Source: Entomortierella parvispora | Lineage: Eukaryota; Mortierellomycota; Mortierellomycetes; Mortierellales; Mortierellaceae | DNA: 64,000 nt | NCBI GenBank assembly: GCA_963573315.1 | Contig: OY752151.1 | Coordinates: 434,001 to 498,000, forward strand | Direction: 5' to 3' | The notes under the pieces: generated by a model | What the model saw: the letters and a program-made list of their open reading frames with translations, nothing else | What the model was told of the DNA's origin: nothing | Databases searched by the model: none | Translations under genes and position numbers: made by a program | In this document: positions 34,725 to 46,106 of the stretch, one piece after another | Numbering within the stretch: position 1 is the first letter of the stretch | How the letters are laid out: each line of letters begins with the position of its first letter

Positions 34725-36500
34725 ATGTCAGCTGGATCCACGTTCAATCAGCGCTCTGATTCGTCACATGACCGTGATGGAGAAGAAAATGCGCCCCATT
34801 CGCGACATGGCCAAAACAAAAAACAGAAAATTCAAGATGGCGCCTTGCCGGGCCATCCCGTAGGCAGCAGCAACACCAATCCGACTTCGCAGTATGATGC
34901 GAATGTGATTCCGTACCGCAAGGGCATCAAGGCGCGAGACATGTACAATGGCTCCGAGCACGAGGGCGAGGACGTCCCCATGGAAACGGACGGAACGTCT
35001 GGTGACGCGAACGAAATCGAGAACTCCGAGAGGGACTGGCACGAGGTTACCAGGGTCCGCGACCGATACCTTACAGTGTTCGTCAAGGAATGCTCTCTCA
35101 CTGGAGACACCCACGGGGAAAGACGCAAAGAAGTGTACTACATTCTCTGCCACTCACTCAAAGTCGGCGTCACAGCAGGCCCATTTAATGCCAAGATCGA
35201 TAGCGAGTACGGTTTCAAGGCAACATTGGAAACAGAAGACGACGTCCAAAAGACCTTGTCACTTCCGGAGGAAGGAAAAAACGAGGACGGTGCCCCAATG
35301 ACGCGCGCCATGTTCAAGAGATTGGACAACAGCCAAAAAGAGTCGGAAATCGAGCGCACGCTCGAGGTGTATGGTCTGCACCCCCGAACACACCTGGACC
35401 GGATCAAGTCGGCTCTTGGCCGGTTCGGAGAAATTGAACGCATTACAACTCGCCCTTGCATCCGCGGAGTAAAGATCTCGGCGTCGGTAGTGTTCAAAAC
35501 GAAGGAAGCGACTGACGGTATCCGCAACGCCAAAATGTCTAGTGTCTTTATCGGCAAAGATATGGCTCGCATCCGACGAATTGGATCTTCCGACCTCATT
35601 GAGTGGGATAAGACCATTGTGGCAAAACTGACGGGCCTCCCATCTGGTACGACCCCTTTAGATCTGTCGTCACTCCTGGGACAAGGTAAGGCGACGTTCA
35701 TCACAGTACCTTGGGTTCAATCAAAAGACGGACAGAAGAGTTTTAGAGTACGTGAGGCATTTGTCTATTTCCCCACCGAGGAGGCGAAAGAAGCTGTGAC
35801 ACAAAAGGGAGTGAGTTTTGGTGAAAACAAGAAAGCGTCTTGGGCTGGACTGGATGAAAAGAGGTGTCATCAATGTGGAGAGAACGGCCATATCCGTATG
35901 CATTGCATAGTTTATAAAGAGGTGCAGGAAACTAAGGCACACATCAGAGCGGTCACTGCATTCCAAAAGGGAAAAGCACTTCATGTGGTGAAAGGACAGT
36001 CTTTTTCAGACATGGTCAAAGGAACTCAGGGACAGAGCAACAATGAAAACAACCAAGCAACAAACAAGGAACAGAAACAGGAATCGCAACAGGGAGTCAA
36101 AAACGACCCTGGCAAGGAAAGCAAAACACAAATTAAAGAGGAAAGCTCTCTGGTTAGAGAGATGGCAGCGATGAACAAGAGATTGGAGGAAGCAAACAAA
36201 GCAATGATGGAGCAGATGAACAACATGTGCCAACTTTTCATGGGAATGATGACAACTGTTCTCATGGGTAGAGATAATGGAAACCAGGAAGATACATCCA
36301 GGAAAATCCAGGAAACGAAAAAAGGGCAGACAGCGGCTGGACTCCCACCAATGCACGAAATGTTGACCAAACTCATCCAGATGGTCATGGACTTTCAGGA
36401 AAAAGCAAAGGAAAAGGAAAAGTCACGCCCGACTATAAAGCTCCCGGAAGCGCCCAAACATAGAATGGAACCGAAGCAACACACCGAACCCAATGAATAA
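34725..36500 (+). CDS. LINE ORF1, gag-like protein with one zinc knuckle
   Basis: About 591 residues from the ATG at 34,725 (MSAGSTFNQ). A charged, disordered N-terminus precedes a central domain of about 250 residues, with RRM-like strands around LEVYGLHPRTHLDRIKSALG. A single CCHC knuckle, CHQCGENGHIRMHC, lies near residue 384. The C-terminal part is Lys/Gln/Glu-rich with a coiled coil (MNKRLEEANKAMMEQM). The product should bind element RNA and form the retrotransposition particle. The stop codon overlaps the ORF2 start in ATGAATAA, suggesting termination-reinitiation. Confidence 0.85.
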   Translation: MSAGSTFNQRSDSSHDRDGEENAPHSRHGQNKKQKIQDGALPGHPVGSSNTNPTSQYDANVIPYRKGIKARDMYNGSEHEGEDVPMETDGTSGDANEIENSERDWHEVTRVRDRYLTVFVKECSLTGDTHGERRKEVYYILCHSLKVGVTAGPFNAKIDSEYGFKATLETEDDVQKTLSLPEEGKNEDGAPMTRAMFKRLDNSQKESEIERTLEVYGLHPRTHLDRIKSALGRFGEIERITTRPCIRGVKISASVVFKTKEATDGIRNAKMSSVFIGKDMARIRRIGSSDLIEWDKTIVAKLTGLPSGTTPLDLSSLLGQGKATFITVPWVQSKDGQKSFRVREAFVYFPTEEAKEAVTQKGVSFGENKKASWAGLDEKRCHQCGENGHIRMHCIVYKEVQETKAHIRAVTAFQKGKALHVVKGQSFSDMVKGTQGQSNNENNQATNKEQKQESQQGVKNDPGKESKTQIKEESSLVREMAAMNKRLEEANKAMMEQMNNMCQLFMGMMTTVLMGRDNGNQEDTSRKIQETKKGQTAAGLPPMHEMLTKLIQMVMDFQEKAKEKEKSRPTIKLPEAPKHRMEPKQHTEPNE

Positions 36501-39500
36501 TACGCCCACCCAGGAACAACAAGCAACAGCAGAACATGAAAGTCGGAGGGAACTGAGGATAGGATCATTTAACATGAGAGGAGCAGTAGGAGCAGGGAAA
36601 GCAGAGGCCCTAATGGAATGGGCGAGCATAGAGGAAATGGACGTCATAGGAGTCCAGGAGACAAATATGACAAGAGGTGCAATGAGCGGTATCAACAAAA
36701 CACACCACAACGACTATGTCTCTTGGTGGGCGAGCGGAGAGGAAGGATCGACCCATGGGACGGGGGTAGGATTAATCATATCCAAGTGGTGGAATAACCA
36801 CGGTGGAAAAAGAATAACGTGTGGTAGTCGAGCTATGGCGCAAGAGTTCAACTTCCACCATGGCTTGAAATTGACAGTGATTAACTGCTACATCCCCAGT
36901 AAACATCCGAACGGAGAAGAGGCGGAGAAAATACTGGCATGGATACGGACAGTATACGATACGGCGAGAAAAGAGGAAAGGGGGGTGATCCTCATGGGTG
37001 ATTTCAACGGGGTGATGAATCCAAGAGCTGACCGAAAACACCAACCAGGACAGTATAGGAAAGCACAGCCGGAAACAAACCTATTGAAATGGTCAGGCTC
37101 CAATCCTTTCATGATGTATTTCGTGCACTATACCCCATTGAACGAGCGTTTACATTTGGAGACGTCAGTCGATTAGACATGATCTTTGTGAGTGACCGCC
37201 TCGTAGCACGGCTACAGAGAGCGAGACACGATTACATGCACGACACTGTAGCATCGGTTCACGCAATGGTGGTAGCCTCTATCAACATGCACAATCTCTG
37301 ATAAACAATGGCCTAGCAGTATCTGCGACCAAGAGACCGAAAGGTTTCAGGTTCAAATTCAAGGAGACGGAGGAGGAGGACTGGAAAAAGTTCATCGAGC
37401 TTTCGGAGGAAGGACTGGCGGGGATGGATGAGGTTGGAACGGTAGGGCTCCAACCTTTTATGTCACCTGAGGAAAATGTTCACGTTGCATCCTTCGGGAC
37501 TCTGAAGGTGGAGCTTGCATGGAACCGATTTGCCAAGGTGGTGTATAACGCAGCAAAGGAGGCCCTGCCAGGGAAAGTAGTCGGAATAGTCGGGGCCAAA
37601 CCGGAGGAAGAAGTGGCGCTGAAGTCCGTGGTACGAGCGGCAGAGAAAACACACAAGCTGGCATCGAAACTCATCAATAAGGGGCACCAGTGGCGTCGAA
37701 CGGCCGAGACGGACCAATTGGACAAAGAGCGAGGAGTGTTCAACGAGCAGCTAGAACGACTCAATGAACTTCACCCAGACCAAAACCTCGTGGACGAGTT
37801 GGATGCACCCCCCACAGCCGACGCAAACGACGAGACCTGGAGGCAATGGATAGCAGGAGTCCGAAGGCGCTGGAAAGAGTGCCTAGGGGCTCTGCAGCTC
37901 TTACGCAAAGTAGAATCCAATAAGGCGATCAAAGAAGCCATTGAGACGAGAAACATGTTGATGGCCACAGAAACAGGAAAAGTACTGGACAGCATCTTGG
38001 GACGCGGAAGCGGCAAAGTGGTGCTGGACAGGATCTTAGTGGAAGTGGAAGGCAACACCATCAACGAAACGGACCCCGACAAGGTGAAAGAGAGAGTGGT
38101 GGACTGGTTCCGAGAGTGGTATAGGCCACGGCCGGCTAAGCCACTGGAAGGCAGGTGGAAGGATCAGTATCGACCGAGCAGGAAAATCGACGAAGAGTGG
38201 TACGAGGAGCTGATGGAGGCACCGACGCGGGAAGAATTCGACAAGGCGGTAGACACAGCACCGAAATTAAAGGCTCCTGGGTTGTCTGGAATTACAAATG
38301 ACATCATGCAGCACCTCGGTGAAGTGGGAAAGTTCATTCTGTACCAGATAGTGGGTGCGGGGATTGTACAAGGTGAGCTCCCGAAGGCTTGGAAAACTGG
38401 ACTTCTTTATTGTATACCGAAGACGTCCGAGTGGTCTGGCAATATGGCCGAGATTCGACCGATTACTCTTCTGGAACATGCAAGAAAGGTAATGTTTTCC
38501 ATTCTGACGACGAGACTCAGTACGATTATGACCACGCACGGAATCCTGAGAGGACCAAATTTCTCGGTGCTCAAGGGAACGACGACCAAGGATCCAATCC
38601 ATGTGCTGCAGGCACTGATGGAGGACGCGAGGGAAAGCGGACGGGAGCAGTGGATAGTGTTCCAGGACATGCGACGGTGTTTCGACTCTGTGAACTGCGG
38701 AGAGGATGGCATGCTGTCCAGAGCGTTAGCGAGGTTGAAGGTGCCACACCAGTTTATCCGTCTTTGCGAGTCAATCTCGGAAACAAAAGTCAACAAAGTC
38801 ATCACGGATTTTGGCACCACGAAAGACTTTCAACCAAGCTGTGGACTGGACCAAGGTGGGGTTGAGTGCCCCCTCCTATGGCGATTGCTTACGACCCGCT
38901 GCTGTGTGAAGTGATGGACAACTGCAGTGGTTATCAAATCCACGGGCCGAAAGGAACACCGAAGGTCGCAGACATTGCATTTGTGGACGACACAACATGG
39001 ATCGCAGAGAGCAAGAAAGCAATGGAACACACGTTGGAAGTGGCGTCAGAATTCTTCGACCTCAATGGCATCGAGATCAATGGCAAGAAAACTCAAGTTA
39101 TTGCCATCAACAACAAAAGGTCGAGAGAAGAGTCATTGTTGCAGTTCGGAACACCGAAGGAAGACATCTATCCCGTGGGAAAAAAGGAGGCGGTCAGGAT
39201 GTTGGGCGTCTGGGTCAACGCCGCTGGCTCGCCAAAACCGACAACAGATCTAATTGAGAACGAAACGGATACGATCTGCACCATCCTAAGGAGGAAAGCC
39301 ATCACCGACAAACAAGCAGTGTACATCATCAACAGTGTATTGGTCAACAGAATCATTTACCGAACGTCGGCTCAAATCATCCCACAGTCGACACTCAAAC
39401 GACTGACTGGAAAGTACATGGCTCTGTGCAAAACCAAGGCGCACCTACCTTCAACGACTCCCAACGGTGTCATGGCTCACAATCGCTTCTACGCCGTCAA

Positions 39501-39645
39501 ACGCTTGGAAGATGCTCAGGCGGAGGAGCAGATTACAGGGCTTTGGCTGAGACTCAATGATACTGGGATGGTAGGGAGGATCAACAGAGCACGACTCACT
39601 CAACTACAAAAAACAGTTGAAAATGGACGCCAGCCCCACGAGTAA
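36493..39645 (+). pseudogene. LINE ORF2, AP endonuclease plus reverse transcriptase, three frame changes
   Basis: The endonuclease domain is clear: RIGSFNMRG, IGVQETN, GVGLIIS, VILMGDFNG and RLDMIFVSD. Reverse transcriptase blocks follow: APGLSGITND, EIRPITLLEH, FQDMRRCFDSVN, GLDQGG and FVDDTTW with the catalytic Asp pair. The frame changes three times, near 37,110, between 37,260 and 37,310, and near 38,880 in a C-run. Each change is in the same (-1) direction and brings the frame back to the starting one. Either the copy is dead or these are single-base assembly errors. Confidence 0.85.
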
Positions 39646-42487
39646 ACCGCAGAAGGTGAAAAGCACACGCCATAGCTTTATCTCGGGCGTCTGTGAGCTG
39701 ATGGCAGAAAGGGATATCAAGTTTGACGTCCAGGTGGCAGAGGACTTCGAACTGGCTGCGAACGCAGGCACTCTCCTGGAATGGTGCGGAGATGGGTTGG
39801 ACAAGAACATTGTGAAGGAGTGCAACGGCCTCGGGATCTACTTTATCGAACAAGTATTATCAGTCAATAGAACTGAGTTGATTTCTTGGAAAGAACTGCG
39901 TAAAATAGTAGGAAGCAGAAGAGTCAGCAAAATCTCACCCCAATGGTTTCTTCGTCTTCAAAATTTCTGTGCAACGTATAGATTCACGGACGAATTCGTA
40001 GACAAGTGGACCCAAGACCGCCGAGCTGCTATTGAGGAAACGTTCACTGATGAAGAGGAGAGGGAAAGGTCGAAGGTTGATTATCTCAGCGAAATATCAG
40101 ACATTGAGGCTGCCGAAGAAGGAGTTGAAGAAGAGAAACAACCACCGCCTGAAGTAGAGGTGGAAGAAATCCTAGCACCAACTGTCGCGTTGGCACCATC
40201 ACCTGAGCTGGTCCGGTCCCGTAGAGCAGGGACAGAGATACGACCCCGGCTGATCGAGACATTAAAACAGAGAGCCGCCCGAGAAGCCGCCTTCAAAAAC
40301 CGATACGAAGGCAAACCAGGACAAGGTGGACCGACGTTGCGAGTACGCGATGATGCGGAATACCAATTCCAAAGTGATGAAACCGACGCTAATGACGCAT
40401 GGAAAAAAACAGAAGTTAAGAGATTAAAGGACCTGGCCAAAATGGAAGCGAAACACCTCAGAGATCAAGAGACACACATCAGACAGCAAGAAGCAGCTCG
40501 GCGGATACAGGCACGGCGGCAAGAACAGGCAAGGGCCAAGCAGATCAAAGCCCTGGATCTCGAACGGACCCGGAAAGCCCGCTCACGCAGGAAAACCGAA
40601 CAGCGACGGCTGAAGGAACCTCGGCAACGGCGGAACAAGCGCCTCAAGAACGTCGAAGCGATATTCCGGGCACGAAGAGCTAAATCCGCTAAACTTCGAC
40701 TGAGGTACCAACATCCGGATGGCAGGACCATCACAAGTAGACTGAAAGAGGACGCAAGACAAGAACTGGACAGAACATCAACACCAAGAGCGCGGCCTCT
40801 TCCCAGGAAAGAAACGTTCAAGGACATCTACGGACTACTGATAACGGCACAATCGGAGACGGCAACTCTCGAAGCCCGGAACAACTTGGAAGGACTTGGG
40901 CCGTTGGAATTTTATTCAGACGGGTCAATGAAGGACCACGGTGACACGACAGTTAGCATGGCCTTTGGAGTCGTCATAAAGAAGCCAGGAGAGACAAGAC
41001 ACAAAGCCGTCTCTGGGAAAGTAATGGGATACGCATCATCAACAAAAGCTGAGCTGGTTGGACTGTTGGCGACAATTTTGGTGTGCCCCAGAGACACCAA
41101 AGCGACAGTATTTATTGACAACACGGCTGTGGTGAAGCAATTCAAGACTCTTGTGGTCGGGAGAAAGACAGCAACAGCGAGGAAGAGACTACGTTCACCC
41201 TATGCAGTCTGGTGGGCAGCGATCGTGGAGGCCTACAACCGGCAGGGCGAAAAGATCAGGGTGCAATGGGTTAAGGGACATGCAGACAACGTAGGCAACA
41301 ACATGGCAGACATTATCGCAAAAGAGGGACATACCAAGGACGCTTGGGATATGGATCCTCTGGTGCATATAGATATGAAATGCCACGCAATGCTCAAAGG
41401 CAAGCTGGTAGAAGATGACCTGCGCCAATTGTTGAAAAAACAATCTGTGGCACGAGTGCACCACCAATGGGCGGACCAAAACAGAACCAAGGCAGAGGTA
41501 AAGGACTGGCGTGAAATCGAGTGGCGAACAACAATTGCAATTGTTCACAACCGCAACAAGCCCAGGAGTATGTTTACCAGCACCTCGGACTGTACGAAAA
41601 GAGCCCACAGGATCAAAAAACTGCACGGGATGCTACCCACGTTGAAGTACATGGCGGAATGGAGGCCAGATCTGTATAAAGACAACTACTGCCGAGTCTG
41701 CGAAGTGAACGAAGAAGATACAACCCACATTTGGAGGTGCCCAGAAACGTTGGAGAGTCAGTGCGAAGGTTGGGAGGAGGCGATGACGCTGGTGACCGAC
41801 CTAGGAAAGAAAGTTTGGACGCGAGAGAAGAAGAGGTGGATGAGTGAGAAGAAGAAAGCGGAGGAGCAAGGCGAAGAATTCAAGAAAGAGGAACCGACGT
41901 TCGTGGAGGAGTCGATGGACGCGTTCTGGACGATGCTGATGGACGAATTCCGAGGAGCAAGTAATATCAAGGGCCGGAACCTGTTGGACGACGACCTGGA
42001 CCGAGAGGACAACCAAGATCAAGACTTCGGCGCTCTCCCTGAGCGAAAATGGACAGTAATGGACGCTTACCATGGGCTGGCCCCATTATTTCTGAAAGAC
42101 AAGTTCAAGCGACTGTTCGGAACGACCACGGCGATTGCAAGCTTAATGGCGGACAGATTTATTACACTCATCGAAGACTATGGCCGGAAAGGGATCTGGA
42201 ACCCGCGCTGCAAAAAGACTGTGGACTGGGAGAAGTCTATTGGGGTCACTGCTGTGAGCAAACGTAACAGGCCTAAGGAACCTGATACCCGTGCCGGCGG
42301 ACACGGACGTAGCAGCAGTGACTTTGGTAACTTTAACAGGGACAGGTTTGCTGTGGTAAGGAGGAAAGACAACTTGAAGGACGCAGACAGGAGTGTGCTG
42401 GAAGCATACCAAGGCAAGCGGACGTTGAACGTCATGGAGGGGACAGGAGGAGTAAAATATTTCTTGGAAAAGGATCTCGGAGAATAA
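39623..42487 (+). CDS. LINE ORF3, RNase H protein with C-terminal zinc-finger-like motif
   Basis: About 954 residues from the ATG at 39,623, which overlaps the end of ORF2. A long Arg/Glu/Lys-rich segment (about 240-390) precedes an RNase H fold. Its catalytic residues are visible: YSDGS (Asp), SSTKAELVG (Glu), FIDNTAV (Asp) and NNMADII (Asp), with WVKGHAD before the last. A CxxC...H...C cluster follows (CRVCEVNEEDTTHIWRC), typical of the end of RNase H-bearing LINE polyproteins. RNase H would remove RNA from the cDNA hybrid. The frame is open throughout. In most LINEs this domain is fused to the reverse transcriptase; here it appears as a separate ORF. Confidence 0.82.
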   Translation: MDASPTSKPQKVKSTRHSFISGVCELMAERDIKFDVQVAEDFELAANAGTLLEWCGDGLDKNIVKECNGLGIYFIEQVLSVNRTELISWKELRKIVGSRRVSKISPQWFLRLQNFCATYRFTDEFVDKWTQDRRAAIEETFTDEEERERSKVDYLSEISDIEAAEEGVEEEKQPPPEVEVEEILAPTVALAPSPELVRSRRAGTEIRPRLIETLKQRAAREAAFKNRYEGKPGQGGPTLRVRDDAEYQFQSDETDANDAWKKTEVKRLKDLAKMEAKHLRDQETHIRQQEAARRIQARRQEQARAKQIKALDLERTRKARSRRKTEQRRLKEPRQRRNKRLKNVEAIFRARRAKSAKLRLRYQHPDGRTITSRLKEDARQELDRTSTPRARPLPRKETFKDIYGLLITAQSETATLEARNNLEGLGPLEFYSDGSMKDHGDTTVSMAFGVVIKKPGETRHKAVSGKVMGYASSTKAELVGLLATILVCPRDTKATVFIDNTAVVKQFKTLVVGRKTATARKRLRSPYAVWWAAIVEAYNRQGEKIRVQWVKGHADNVGNNMADIIAKEGHTKDAWDMDPLVHIDMKCHAMLKGKLVEDDLRQLLKKQSVARVHHQWADQNRTKAEVKDWREIEWRTTIAIVHNRNKPRSMFTSTSDCTKRAHRIKKLHGMLPTLKYMAEWRPDLYKDNYCRVCEVNEEDTTHIWRCPETLESQCEGWEEAMTLVTDLGKKVWTREKKRWMSEKKKAEEQGEEFKKEEPTFVEESMDAFWTMLMDEFRGASNIKGRNLLDDDLDREDNQDQDFGALPERKWTVMDAYHGLAPLFLKDKFKRLFGTTTAIASLMADRFITLIEDYGRKGIWNPRCKKTVDWEKSIGVTAVSKRNRPKEPDTRAGGHGRSSSDFGNFNRDRFAVVRRKDNLKDADRSVLEAYQGKRTLNVMEGTGGVKYFLEKDLGE

Positions 42488-43547
42488 GTGACGAATGAGC
42501 ATGAAAGGCCACTTGGAGGACAGGACCCAGCTTCGCTCAGGCAAGCAGGGGACACCACCCGCGAGGTCGCGGGTTTGTGATACATGGGTGCATGGGCCGT
42601 CATAGACGGGTTGTGCGATGTCAAGCATCTTATTTTCGTCCGTTTCCCTTGGGTTGAACGAGCGCGTGCAGAAGCGTGTCGTTCGGTCGACTTACAATTA
42701 ACAGATAATAAACTCCACTCTCGCGAGGGACCTTTGACAAGGAAAAAAATTTTTTTTTGGTTTATTTGGGTGTGTCCAAAAATGCTGTGCCCCAACAGCT
42801 TCAGGCAGAGCTACTAGGGTCGAGATCGAGGCACAACTAACACTACAAGGGTGGTACTAAAAGATATAACTATAGGTGAAAAGAACAGAAAAAGAGGGGG
42901 TCGAGAGCCTGAGTTTGAGTCAATTGGTGACTCTCGGCTGCGTTTCCCCTGTACTCGATGCCAATACTCGTTCTGGTCAACAATTCTGTTGATCGCAAGG
43001 TCAATGGACGTTGCCACCTGGGTTGATTCTCAAGGATGAGGAGAAAGTGAAACATCCAGATCTGATAAAGGACAGCTGTCAGAAGCTCAACTGCACTAAT
43101 ATGGAAAGATCTGAACATGTTCACCAGAGAGAAGTTCGATGAAATCCAGAGCAATCCATGCCTCTGACATGTGTAGCTAGCCACAAAGGATGTCAATTGT
43201 CGCTTGTGAACGCAGCATCACTTGATTTGGTCTAAAGCTGGTTATAAAGCAGGAAACTGCTTTTCTTAACAGTTGGACCTCAGCAGAGTCATTCCATCTT
43301 CAAGAAGAGTGCGTAGCTTCCTTCCTTAATAAATACTTGCAGCAAACACAGAGTTACCGGTGCTGGCGTCAGAGGAATGAATCCTGAGGTCAAAACACAA
43401 GGACCATGCAAATTTTCTGCGCAGATTTTTTTTCTGTCTCTTTTTTATCTGTTGACAAAGTGTGATTTTCTTCGATATTGTTAGACGCTATTTATCCTTC
43501 TCGTCGTTTTTCCATTCACCGCTATTTTTTTTTTTTTTGGTCAAAAA
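42488..43547. other. LINE 3' flank and start of the tandem-duplicated unit
   Basis: No coding sequence is recognised. From about 42,755 on, the sequence is repeated at about 45,370 and is the 3' flank of the first knottin-like gene. Confidence 0.6.
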
Positions 43548-45365
43548 TCATCTTGAATAGTTGCAGAGAAAACGGTACTGTGGAGGGTACCCCAGATCTC
43601 TACAGATCTCTGGCTCGTTCTCGGCACTGGTCCCGGAAGGGCAGTCGTCGGGGTTCTGCACACACAGCGAGCGGAAGGCAGCCGAGGTCCAAGAGTTCAT
43701 TTTCTTCTTTTGGACGAGTTGACGCGGCGCGCATTCGTAATTGTCGATGTCGCACCTGAGGCCTGGACAGCATTGGTCTTGACGATCACAGGGCTCTCCA
43801 ATGAAGTGGCACATCTCGTTGAAGTCAAAGACCTTATTGTGGGCACGAGGATCAGCTGGCAGACATTCGTATCGGTCAAGATCACACCTGAGGCCTGGGC
43901 AGCATTGGTCTTGACGATCACAGGGCTCGCCAATCCAGTGGCACATCTCTGTCTCGAACATTCGATAGGGGCGAGCCGATGCAAGGGTGGCTACATATAT
44001 CAATAACGGAGAGTTATTACGGATGTGATGAGTAATTTTCTTTGTTCAGGTCTAGTAATGAAACAGCAAGCGCAAAACTAAGTCACATTCGAAAGAAAGC
44101 TCATTGTTACCTGCAGCGAGAATGGCAATGGCGGTCTTGACAAACAACATGGTTGGAGTTTTTCGTGTACTTTTTGAGGGCAGAATGAGTGTGTGTGTGT
44201 GTGTGTGTGTGTATGAGTGCGAGTGGTGAGAAGAAAGAATACAATTGCAAAACCACTATGAGTATTTATACAAAAAAAATCGACCAAGACACGACAAGGG
44301 TCCCACGCTTCTTCCTCGAGAGACATGTTGTTAACACCATACATTGCGGCAATGTGAGATTGAACTACGATGCGTTGAAAATGAGGAGGGATGCAGAGTA
44401 AATGACGCCAGTACACGACATTGCTTGATAGGCTCTTGGGAGTGTTGGTGGCTACGTTAAATCTCAGTCTAAATTGCATGACATGCAGCTGTGCATGGAA
44501 GCGTGTGTGTTTGGTTAGGAACACTTCATCCCCGAAAAGGGCCTGCGCGTAACAAGACTTTTGTTTGGCCAAGATTCATCGTTGGGCCCCCAATTCCGCT
44601 CCCACAGATGCCCAGGGCTTAAGAGCTCCAAGATGATCAAGGCCTCTGTAGAATTTGAAAAAGTGAGAAAAAGAAAAAAAAACAGAGCAATCATAATATC
44701 AAGGCTAGCTCATTCATTTACAGTCTCCTTCTCCTCTGTCTTTAGTGTAACGGCAAAGAGAAAAAAGGGAGAGCAAGTATAACGTACCAGGGTGAGAAGA
44801 CCTGAAAAGATAACGCGTCAGTTGCAAAAAAACAAGCAAAGGGAGGCGGTGGTATTCCGAGGAAAAGGGGTGTGAAAAAAATTGGTGGCATGGGAGCATG
44901 GTGGGATGTGGATGACGGACATAGACTAAAAAGAAGACCTGCATGGCCACGGTGTGGTAAACGGGTGAATGGAGGGAGCGTAAAGGGGGCCACAGGAGAG
45001 TTGAAAGAACAGTCTACTTCATGATACGCACTAGGCAAAGAGGAAAAGGACGCGTAAGGAACGCGATCGATGAAGAGGGATGTGTCGTGTTGAAGAGGGT
45101 CAGCAAAGGGGAGGGAACAAGGCAATGTGGTTTTTTCCTTCCGACAAGCCTGCTCACTTTCCTCGCCCTAGACATGATCTCCGTGTGTATCTTCGTATCG
45201 TCTCACTTCTTTCTGCAAGTATCCAACGTGAGTTTTTTCATTGGCTGATGGCCCTACCCACGCCATTCTCGCGACATTCATCCACTTGCTTTAGTTCACC
45301 ATTCACCTCGATCCCTTTCGCACGCACCCCTCTGCCTTAGGTCCTCCTGTCCCTTTTTTTGTTTT
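42755..45365. repeat. Tandem duplication unit 1
   Basis: The whole 2.6-kb unit, coding and non-coding, matches 45,370-47,845 with scattered substitutions and small indels. The start matches (GTCCAAAAAT, ACAGCTTCAGG), as do the middle (GATTCATCGTTGGGCC) and the end (CATCCACTTGCTTT, TTCACCTCGATCC). Confidence 0.9.
43548..44150 (-). CDS. Small secreted protein with two knottin-like domains, paralogue 1
   Basis: Two exons on the minus strand, 44,150-44,111 and 43,990-43,548, give about 160 residues. Exon 1 encodes most of the signal peptide (MLFVKTAIAILAA), and exon 2 begins at a TGTAG acceptor. The mature part has two copies of a six-cysteine pattern C-x6-C-x5-CC-x4-C-x6-C (CHWIGEPCDRQDQCCPGLRC and CHFIGEPCDRQDQCCPGLRC). 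This is the spacing of inhibitor-cystine-knot folds. A four-cysteine tail ends PPQYRFLC. Knottin folds serve as inhibitors, antimicrobials, toxins or signals, and the sequence does not tell which. A paralogue lies 2.6 kb away in the same orientation. Confidence 0.85.
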
Positions 45366-46106
45366 CATCTAGTTTATTTTGGTCAGTGTCCAAAAATCCA
45401 GTGCCCCTACAGCTTCAGGTGAAAAGAACAGAAAAAGAAAATACTGGGTGTAAAGGACTGAGAGCCTGAGTTGGGTGACTCTCGGCTGCGTTTCCCCCTG
45501 TTTTCCCCCTGTACTCGGCTCCAATACTTGTTCTAATAGTTCTGTTGATCACAAGGTCAATGGACATTGTCACCTGGGTGGAGTCAAAAGGTTGGTTCTC
45601 GAGGATGCGGAGAAAGTGAATTATCCAGATCCGATAAAGGACGGTCGTCAGAAGCGCAATTGCATTAATATCGTCAGAAGGAGCTGACCGTGTCTGCCAA
45701 GGAGGAGAAGATCGACGAAGTCCCATGAGAAATCCATGCCTCTAACGTGTGTGGCTAGTCCCAAAGATCGTCCTTTGCCGCTTGAACGCAGCACCACTCG
45801 ATTTGCTTCTCACAACGATCGGACCTCGACAACGTCATTCCATCTGAAGAAGTGCGCATAACCTCCTTCCTTAAGGAACACTAGTAGCAAGCACAGAGTT
45901 ACTAGTGTTGGAGTCAGAGGAATAAATCATGAGGTGAAAACCCAGAAGCGTGCAGCTTGTCTGCGTAGATTTTTTTCTGTCCCTTTTTATTTGATGACAA
46001 AGAGTGTGATTTTGACGATACTGCGAGAGATACTGTAAGATGCTACTCATCCTTCTCGTCGTTTTTCCATTCACCGCCATCTTTTTTGGTCAAAAATCCT
46101 CTTGAT
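44151..46106. other. Upstream region of knottin gene 1 and 3' flank of gene 2
   Basis: No gene is seen. A (GT)n microsatellite of about 12 units lies near 44,189-44,212, 40-60 bases upstream of the start codon. Much of this sequence is conserved between the two tandem units. Confidence 0.6.

Larger units (their letters stand above)
34587..42620 (+). mobile_element. LINE (non-LTR) retrotransposon with RNase H, I/Tad-like
   Basis: The order gag (CCHC), AP endonuclease, reverse transcriptase, RNase H is diagnostic. The 5' end is put at the end of the A-run of composite repeat B. The 5' UTR contains four copies of the decamer CCACACTCCC. The 3' end is uncertain, somewhere after the last stop at 42,487. 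No target duplication was identified. ORF1 overlaps ORF2 by 8 bases, and ORF2 overlaps ORF3 by about 23 bases. Confidence 0.88.
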
